From Planctomycetota bacterium (GTDB lineage: Bacteria; Planctomycetota; Phycisphaerae; Phycisphaerales; UBA1924), in the NCBI GenBank assembly GCA_017303565.1, contig JAFLCM010000055.1, positions 1-9,590 on the forward strand: a stretch of 9,590 nt of DNA. Direction: 5' to 3'. The position numbers were made by a program, and so were the translations under genes. The notes beneath the pieces were generated by a model. That model was not told where the DNA came from, made no database searches, and saw only the letters and a program-made list of their open reading frames with translations. Of this stretch, positions 5,684 to 9,590 are shown in pieces. Numbering within the stretch: the first letter of the stretch is position 1; each line of letters opens with the position of its first letter.

Positions 5684-6937
5684 ATGCCCATGCAGGCTGC
5701 TCGTTCGTGGTTGGTGTGTGTGCTGGCGGGGTCATCCGGCCTGGCGCTCGGGCTGAGCGGGTGCGCCTCCGGGGGCGGGGGCGGGGGCGGGGGCGAGAGA
5801 GCGGCTTTAAGCGCGGATTCCACTCGGGCGAACGCATCCCTGCCGCTGGACGAGGTCCGTCGCCTCGAGGCCGAGCAGGCCGAACGAAAACGGGCGGCAC
5901 TCGCGGCGGCGGCGACCGAAGCGCCCGCGCCGAACCCTCAGGACCCGACCGCCGACGCCGACGCCCTGAAGCGCTGGATGGAACGCGTGCAGGCCGACGG
6001 GCTGGTCGACCAGAACAACGCGACGAAGCCGCCCCGGACGCCGCGCCAGCCGCCGGAGAAGTCGGCGCTGGTCTTCGGCGCCCCGGCGGAGCAGTCCGGG
6101 ACCGAAGCACCGGCAACCCCGGACGCGGACGCAACTCCCGCACCGGCGGAGACGTTGCAGGCGGTCCCGACGGTCGCCGCGACGATCGAGCCGGGGCCAT
6201 CAGCCCCGAGCCCCGCGCCGGAAGCGCCGCTGACGAACTCGCGCCCGCTGTCGGAACTCACGCGACTGGTCATGGCCCGGGCGGCCGGCCAGAGCATCGA
6301 CGAGGCACGCCTCAGCGCCCTCGAAAAGAACCTCACCCCCGAGGAGCGTTCCTTCTACGAGCAGTGGAAGTCGCTCAACCAGGCCGTGGCTGGCGAGAAC
6401 GCCGGCGACGTGAACCGCCTGCGGGAGGCGGCGGGCCGGTTCGCCCAGGCCGCGAACGCCTGGGCCCCCCTGAGCATCCCGACGCTGGCGCTGTGCTCGC
6501 GTGTCGAGGGGTTCGGAATGTACAACGAACTCAAGCGCGCCGCCGACCAGGGGCCGACGCGCACATACCAGTTCCTCGCCGGGCGCAAGAGCAAGTTCAT
6601 CGTTTACTGCGAGGTCGGCGGGTTCGCGGCCAGGGTGGCGAGCAAGTCCGGGCGCGACGGCTTCGAGGTCGAACTCGAGCAGGACCTGACCCTCTACGCC
6701 GCCGCCAAGGACCGCGACGTGGCCGCGTGGCGGCGGACCGGCCAGCGCGTCACCGACTTCTCACGCAACCCGCGCAAGGACTTCTTCGTCGTCCAGATCG
6801 TGGAACTCCCCGAGAACCTCAGCGTCGGCGCGTACACGCTGAAGGTCCGACTGATCGACCGCGGCTCGGATTCAGGGGCACAGGCCGAGGCGCTCGTGAA
6901 CATCGACATCGTCGCGGACGCGTCGGCGCTCCGCTGA
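5684..6937 (+). CDS. Predicted lipoprotein with Gly tract, Pro/Ala linker and C-terminal domain of unknown function
   Basis: I do not recognise the family. The 417-residue protein starts with a lipoprotein signal peptide: a short basic N-terminus, a hydrophobic core from about 9 to 24, and the lipobox LSGC with Cys27. Eight consecutive glycines (30-37) follow, encoded by four copies of GGGGGC. Residues 45-75 look helical and charged. Residues 78-185 are a low-complexity Ala/Pro/Thr linker suited to crossing the cell wall or periplasm. Residues 187-262 look helical (ELTRLVMARAAGQ, LTPEERSFYEQW). Residues 263-412 alternate strand-like stretches (KFIVYCEVGGF, FFVVQIVELP, GAYTLKVRLID, EALVNIDIV) and resemble a beta-sandwich. 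The start may be ATG 5684 or ATG 5690, which has AGGA 5 nt upstream. The gene lies 70 bp after the amidohydrolase with no terminator or promoter visible between them, so co-transcription is possible. Confidence 0.85.
   Translation: MPMQAARSWLVCVLAGSSGLALGLSGCASGGGGGGGGERAALSADSTRANASLPLDEVRRLEAEQAERKRAALAAAATEAPAPNPQDPTADADALKRWMERVQADGLVDQNNATKPPRTPRQPPEKSALVFGAPAEQSGTEAPATPDADATPAPAETLQAVPTVAATIEPGPSAPSPAPEAPLTNSRPLSELTRLVMARAAGQSIDEARLSALEKNLTPEERSFYEQWKSLNQAVAGENAGDVNRLREAAGRFAQAANAWAPLSIPTLALCSRVEGFGMYNELKRAADQGPTRTYQFLAGRKSKFIVYCEVGGFAARVASKSGRDGFEVELEQDLTLYAAAKDRDVAAWRRTGQRVTDFSRNPRKDFFVVQIVELPENLSVGAYTLKVRLIDRGSDSGAQAEALVNIDIVADASALR
5771..5794 (+). repeat. (GGGGGC)4 hexanucleotide repeat, G-quadruplex motif
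   Basis: Four uninterrupted GGGGGC units lie inside the lipoprotein gene and encode eight Gly residues right after the lipobox Cys. Four G5 tracts with single-C loops are a strong G-quadruplex pattern on the coding strand. Unit gain or loss would change Gly number without a frameshift. Confidence 0.9.
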
Positions 6938-6960
6938 GGCCCGCGCTCAACCCCGCGCCC

Positions 6961-7026
6961 GAGCCCTGCGCGCCCAAGCCCTGCGCGTCCGAGCCCTGCG
7001 CGTCCGAGCCCTGCGCGTCCGAGCCC
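6961..7026 (+). repeat. 15-bp tandem repeat between the lipoprotein and pyrophosphatase genes
   Basis: Four full units of GAGCCCTGCGCGTCC start at 6961, 6976, 6991 and 7006, followed by a partial GAGCCC at 7021. The last two full units are identical; the first and second differ by one or two bases. The array is intergenic and ends about 30 bp before the ppa -10 element. The 15-bp period keeps the frame open in all readings, which explains spurious open frames here. No terminator with a T-run is seen after the lipoprotein gene. Confidence 0.92.
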
Positions 7027-7057
7027 CCCGGCGGACGGGAAGCCGCGCCGCGCCCGC

Positions 7058-7063
7058 TACACT
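7058..7063 (+). promoter_or_regulatory. Predicted -10 element (TACACT) of ppa, leaderless
   Basis: TACACT ends exactly 6 nt before the ATG at 7070, so the transcript should begin at or beside the start codon. There is no Shine-Dalgarno sequence in the intervening TGTCCC. No -35 consensus is visible 16-18 bp upstream. Confidence 0.5.
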
Positions 7064-7069
7064 TGTCCC

Positions 7070-7618
7070 ATGCTGTTCGACCCCCGGCGCCTCGTGCACG
7101 TTTCCCCCGGAACCGACGTCCCGGGAGTCGTCAACTGCATCATCGAGATCCCCAAGGGCAAGCGCAACAAGTACGAGGTCGACAAGAAGACCGGCTTCAT
7201 CAAGCTCGACCGCTACCTCTATTCCGCCAGCCACTACCCGGGCGACTACGGCCTGATCCCCCAGACCCTCGCCGACGACGCCGACCCGCTCGACATCCTG
7301 GTCATGGTCAACGAACCGACCTTCAGCGGCTGCCTGATCGAGGCGCGGATCGTCGGCGGTTTCAAGATGCTCGACCGCGGCGCCGGCGACTACAAGGTGC
7401 TCGCGGTCCCGCACTCAGACCCGCTCTTCGCCGAGTTCCAGGAACTCGACGACGTGCCCAAGCACTTCCTCAGGGAGGTGGAGCACTTCTTCGTCTCGTA
7501 CAAGCAGCTCGAGGGCGTGACCATCGAGCCGCAGGGCTGGGACCAGCGCGAAAAGACCATCGAGGTGGTCCGCCAGTCGATCCGCAACTTCACGGAGGCG
7601 CGGATCGGGAAGCGGTGA
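7070..7618 (+). CDS. ppa: Inorganic pyrophosphatase, family I (soluble)
   Basis: The 182-residue protein matches bacterial family I pyrophosphatases in length and motifs. These include EIPKGKRNKYEVDK (26-39), YLYSASHYPGDYG (49-61) and the metal-binding signature D70-A-D72-P-L-D75. The second acidic cluster is KMLDRGAGD with D102 and D107, and AVPHSDP follows (112-118). The C-terminal helix has FFVSYKQLEG (140-149). The aspartates bind the Mg2+ ions that activate water for hydrolysis of pyrophosphate to two phosphates, driving biosynthetic reactions in the cytosol. Ala at the second signature position, where Gly/Ser/Asp/Asn is usual, is a mild deviation. The start is fixed by homology and by a -10 element whose spacing predicts a leaderless mRNA. 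The gene stands alone, convergent with rpsI, and no intrinsic terminator is evident downstream. Confidence 0.97.
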   Translation: MLFDPRRLVHVSPGTDVPGVVNCIIEIPKGKRNKYEVDKKTGFIKLDRYLYSASHYPGDYGLIPQTLADDADPLDILVMVNEPTFSGCLIEARIVGGFKMLDRGAGDYKVLAVPHSDPLFAEFQELDDVPKHFLREVEHFFVSYKQLEGVTIEPQGWDQREKTIEVVRQSIRNFTEARIGKR

Positions 7619-8028
7619 GAGGGACTGGGCCCGAAGGCAGACCGTGCTCCCCGTTTGATCATTGACGTGTATTCGTCCGCCGCGGAAACGCGTCATGTCC
7701 TGAGTTTCAAGAGCAGCCCTGCTGACGCGCGGAATACGAACTGCTTGCCCGCGGGGCGCTGTTCGAGCGGTCCCGACCGCGACAGGTCGAGCAGGTCGGA
7801 GCGGGCCATTGCCTGCGTGATGAAATGTGCGCAAGGCGCCCGCGCACCCTGAACCGGCGCTCGAACCGGGGCACGACCAGGGTCCTATGGATCTCGTGAT
7901 GACTGGACCGGACCGTGCAAAAACAGCCCGCGTCTATCACTATCAGAGAAACTGATACCAGATCAACAGTCCAACAAAAAAACACCCGCACAGGGCGGGT
8001 GTTGGGAAAACCGGGTTCGGTCGGATGA
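7619..8028. other. Convergent intergenic gap with a possible gene remnant
   Basis: No intact gene is supported in these 410 bp. The composition is less GC-rich toward the right half. On the minus strand from about 7882 to 7688, two overlapping frames read protein-like text joined by a -1-type shift near 7823. The first contains EIHRTLVVPRFERRFRVRG. The second contains ARSDLLDLSRSGPLEQ followed by RPAGKQFVFRAS and a stop. The second piece weakly resembles a winged-helix segment such as those at the end of Fic-type proteins. There is also a 6-bp hairpin, TATCAG/CTGATA, at 7941-7957, and the rpsI terminator at the right end. Identity as a decayed gene is speculative. Confidence 0.3.
7976..8003 (-). 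terminator. Rho-independent terminator of the rplM-rpsI unit
   Basis: On the minus strand a perfect 9-bp stem, AACACCCGC with GCGGGTGTT (7995-8003 and 7981-7989), closes a 5-nt loop and is followed by a run of at least seven T (7982-7976). It starts 25 nt after the rpsI stop codon. The other strand has no T-run, so it acts for rpsI and not for ppa. Confidence 0.93.
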
Positions 8029-8502
8029 TCAGCGCTTCGAGAACTGGAAGCGGCGGCGGGCGCCGGCCTGGCCGTACTTCTTGCGTTCGACCTCGCGCGG
8101 GTCGCGGGTCAGGAAGCCCGCGTCGCGCAGCGCGCCCTCGAGCGCCGGGTCGTAGCCCTTGAGCGCCCGGGCCACCGCCAGGCGGATCGACTGGGCCTGG
8201 CCCATGAACCCGCCGCCGTTGCAGCGGCAGATCACGTCCATCTTGCCCTCGAGCCCGCTGACCTTCAGCGGGGCGACGCAGTCGCTGCGGTCGCGGATCT
8301 CCGAGAAGTACTCGTTGATCTGCTTCGACTTCTTCCGCGTGCAGGTGATCTCGAACTTGCCCGTGCCGGGCTTGAGGCGGATGCGGGCGACGGCGGTCTT
8401 TCGACGACCCGTGCCCCACCACCAGCCGTAGCGGTCGGGCGGGAGGGCCTGCTTGAGAACCGGGGCGGTTTTGGCGGCGGCGGTCGGGGTGAGTTCGTTC
8501 AT
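8029..8502 (-). CDS. rpsI: 30S ribosomal protein S9
   Basis: The 157-residue protein carries the S9 hallmarks: GTGRRKTAVARIRL (30-43), INEYF (62-66), CRCNGGGFMGQAQSIRLAVARAL (92-114), LTRDPREVERKKYG (131-144) and the invariant C-terminal SKR, which reaches toward P-site tRNA in the small subunit. Bacterial S9 is usually about 130 residues. Here about 25 extra N-terminal residues rich in Ala, Thr and Pro precede the core. The usual YYGTGRRK is WWWGTGRRK, and the usual RRPQFSKR tail is RRFQFSKR. The start ATG at 8502 lacks a recognisable Shine-Dalgarno sequence. The gene follows rplM on the same strand, the widely conserved order, but with a 125-bp gap, and ends at a strong terminator. Confidence 0.97.
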   Translation of the reverse strand: MNELTPTAAAKTAPVLKQALPPDRYGWWWGTGRRKTAVARIRLKPGTGKFEITCTRKKSKQINEYFSEIRDRSDCVAPLKVSGLEGKMDVICRCNGGGFMGQAQSIRLAVARALKGYDPALEGALRDAGFLTRDPREVERKKYGQAGARRRFQFSKR

Positions 8503-8560
8503 TGCGGCTACCGGGAGAAGAGGCGGACGGTTCGGTGTCTCGCCTGGTGGTTTCGTACGT

Positions 8561-8592
8561 GGATGCTGGGTCGGTCGAGGATGCTGGGTCGG
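8561..8592. repeat. Short direct repeat in the rplM-rpsI spacer
   Basis: GGATGCTGGGTCGG occurs at 8561-8574 and again at 8579-8592, a period of 18 bp. It lies in the 125-bp spacer between rplM and rpsI. The function is unknown; it may be slippage or an RNA structural element. Confidence 0.75.
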
Positions 8593-8627
8593 ACGGTGGA
8601 GGATCGCGGGATCGGCTTGGGCGGAGG

Positions 8628-9080
8628 TCAGAGCGACTTGGGCTTGACCTCGAGCTTCACGGGCTGCTGCGCGCCGTGCGGGTGCTCGGCGCCCTTGTAC
8701 ACCTTGAGTTTGCCGATCATCTGGCGACCCAGACGACCCTTGGGCAGCATCCGCTTCACGGCGTCCTCGATCACGCCCTCGGGCTTGCGCTCCAGGAGCT
8801 GCTTGTAAGACGCGGTCCGCAGGCCGCCGGCGTAGCCGGAGTAGAACGTGCGGGTGCGCTGCTCGGCCTTGTTCCCGGTCATGACGACCTTGTCGGCGTT
8901 AACGACGATCACGAAGTCGCCGGTGTCGACGTGCGGGGTGTAGGTCGGGCGGTGCTTGCCCATCAGCACCATGGCGATCTGGGTGGCCATGCGCCCCAGG
9001 CGGGCGCCGTCGGCGTCGACGATGTGCCAGCCGCGGGTCAGCTGCTGGTCGGGCTTGGTGATGATCGTGGTCTGTCGCAT
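8628..9080 (-). CDS. rplM: 50S ribosomal protein L13
   Basis: The 150-residue protein is a standard L13. It has WHIVDADGARLGRMATQIA (18-36), the GKHRPTYTPHVDTGDFVIVVN stretch (41-61), MTGNK (67-71), EDAVKRMLPKGRLGR (105-119), KLKVYKGAEHPHGAQQP (124-140). It is an early assembly protein of the large subunit. The start is ATG 9080, preceded by AAGGA (9092-9088) with 7 nt of spacing and matching the family N-terminus. The same frame is open for about 156 more codons upstream, but that stretch is Arg/Pro/Ser-rich without family similarity and is read as leader. rpsI follows on the same strand. In E. coli L13 is known to repress its own operon through the mRNA leader, which makes the long leader here of interest. 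Confidence 0.97.
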   Translation of the reverse strand: MRQTTIITKPDQQLTRGWHIVDADGARLGRMATQIAMVLMGKHRPTYTPHVDTGDFVIVVNADKVVMTGNKAEQRTRTFYSGYAGGLRTASYKQLLERKPEGVIEDAVKRMLPKGRLGRQMIGKLKVYKGAEHPHGAQQPVKLEVKPKSL

Positions 9081-9180
9081 GTCGTTTTCCTTCGAGCGTT
9101 CGCGCCGTTTCACGCGGGACGCGGAGAGTTGGCGGGGTCTGAACGAGGCGGATTCGAGACAGGGCAACCGTCGGGTCACA

Positions 9181-9212
9181 CCGGATCGAGACGAAACCGG
9201 GTCGAGACGAAA
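9181..9212. repeat. 16-bp tandem repeat in the rplM leader
   Basis: CCGGATCGAGACGAAA (9181-9196) is followed directly by CCGGGTCGAGACGAAA (9197-9212), which differs at one base. In the rplM mRNA sense it reads as two TTTCGTCTCGA-containing units. Confidence 0.85.
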
Positions 9213-9221
9213 CAACCGACG

Positions 9222-9254
9222 CCCGCTCTGTTGAGCCTCCTGCTCAACCGCGGG
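9222..9254 (-). promoter_or_regulatory. Hairpin in the rplM leader with a purine Shine-Dalgarno-like loop
   Basis: A perfect 7-bp stem GTTGAGC/GCTCAAC (9230-9236 and 9242-9248) closes a 5-nt loop that reads AGGAG in the rplM mRNA sense. A second helix CCCGC/GCGGG (9222-9226 with 9250-9254) extends it across a small internal loop. It lies about 140 nt upstream of the rplM start. A regulatory role is inferred. Confidence 0.5.
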
Positions 9255-9404
9255 TTGGGACAGGTTCCGGAGATGCGGGAGAAGGCTCCCGTTTCCGGCC
9301 CGTCCGGCCCACCGGAGGCGACCCGATCGGTCGCCGCGTGTCATGGGCATGGGGCTTGAGATGTGCAGCCGGGGATGGTCCCACCAAATCCCAGCGGGGC
9401 GGAG

Positions 9405-9433
9405 AGTGTAGGCCAAGGCCCTCCCGCGAGCAA
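9405..9433 (-). promoter_or_regulatory. Predicted sigma70-type promoter of rplM-rpsI
   Basis: On the minus strand TTGCTC (9433-9428) and TACACT (9410-9405) are separated by 17 bp, the optimal spacing. The expected start is near 9398. TACACT is the same hexamer found before ppa and the helicase. Confidence 0.5.
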
Positions 9434-9540
9434 CTGGCGGGGCGTCAGAGGGGGGGGCCGTCGGCGAGGCGGGGCCGAATCGCGGCATCGACCGGGTTCG
9501 GTCGCGCGCGGAAGGCCCGGATTTCACCCCCGCGACCACG

Positions 9541-9590
9541 CTTTTCACATTTTTTGTAAGTCTTTATTTGACAATGCTTTGCGACGAGAT
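9541..9590 (+). promoter_or_regulatory. AT-rich upstream region with a perfect TTGACA facing right
   Basis: The last 50 bases are strikingly AT-rich for this window, with runs of T and the consensus -35 TTGACA at 9568-9573. A matching -10 would fall at about 9591-9596, just outside the window. It probably drives a divergent plus-strand gene to the right. The stretch 9434-9540 shows no gene, only a G8 run at 9450-9457. Confidence 0.4.

Larger units (their letters stand above)
9081..9398 (-). other. Predicted 5' leader of the rplM-rpsI mRNA
   Basis: If transcription starts from the TACACT element, about 318 nt precede the rplM ATG. The leader contains a hairpin at 9222-9254 and a 16-bp tandem repeat at 9181-9212, then the rplM ribosome binding site. 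No known riboswitch or ribosomal leader family is recognised by eye. Confidence 0.45.

Noticed and set aside
3916..5823. A 635-codon open frame on the minus strand.
   Set aside because: It lies opposite the DUF1579 and amidohydrolase genes, is Arg/His/Gly/Leu-rich without recognisable domains, and runs across the strong terminator at 4762-4799. It is a GC-driven shadow.
5620..7665. A 681-codon open frame on the plus strand, including an EPCAS-type repeat.
   Set aside because: It covers the lipoprotein and ppa in a different frame, is Arg/Gly/Pro-rich, and the repeat is just the translated 15-bp intergenic array.
7941..7957. TATCAG/CTGATA hairpin as a terminator for ppa.
   Set aside because: The stem is only 6 bp and no T-run follows it on either strand.
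7619..8028. A small RNA, tRNA or CRISPR in the convergent gap.
   Set aside because: No cloverleaf, repeat-spacer pattern or promoter-terminator pair was found.
9081..9548. An in-frame 156-codon upstream extension of rplM.
   Set aside because: L13 homology begins at the ATG at 9080, which has its own ribosome binding site. The upstream translation is low-complexity Arg/Pro/Ser and crosses the predicted promoter.

Overview
This is a GC-rich, gene-dense bacterial chromosome segment made mostly of ordinary housekeeping and secreted-protein genes. No mobile element, CRISPR array, toxin-antitoxin pair, phage gene or tRNA is recognisable. I suspect a planctomycete, perhaps class Phycisphaerae. The reasons are the high GC content, short mostly single-gene transcription units, two small exported beta-barrel-type (DUF1579-like) proteins, weak Shine-Dalgarno use and an S9 with a long N-terminal extension. 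That assignment is inference from style, not from a marker gene.

Layout. Positions 1-2146 (minus) hold a nearly complete UvrD/PcrA-type superfamily 1 DNA helicase whose C-terminus runs off the left edge. A 63-bp divergent promoter region separates it from a low-molecular-weight protein tyrosine phosphatase (2210-2740, plus). Next on the plus strand are a small lipoprotein (2824-3354) overlapping by 4 nt a gluconokinase (3351-3863), a secreted DUF1579-type protein with its own promoter and a textbook terminator (3991-4743), an N-formylglutamate amidohydrolase-family enzyme (4837-5613), a larger lipoprotein with a Gly tract and a Pro/Ala linker (5684-6937), and a family I inorganic pyrophosphatase (7070-7618). 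From the right end, rplM (L13, 8628-9080) and rpsI (S9, 8029-8502) are read on the minus strand and end in a strong terminator.

Non-coding parts. The 410-bp convergent gap 7619-8028 may contain a decayed gene fragment. The 510 bp upstream of rplM contain a probable promoter, a roughly 320-nt leader with a hairpin and a 16-bp tandem repeat, and an AT-rich tip with a perfect TTGACA facing out of the window.

Regulatory theme. Several genes have a TANACT-like -10 element (TACACT, TAGACT). At the phosphatase and the pyrophosphatase this element ends exactly 6 nt before the start codon, which predicts leaderless mRNAs. No previously undescribed multi-gene system is evident. The most worthwhile leads are the leaderless promoter pattern, the rplM leader, the coupled lipoprotein/gluconokinase pair beside a second similar barrel protein, and the gap remnant.
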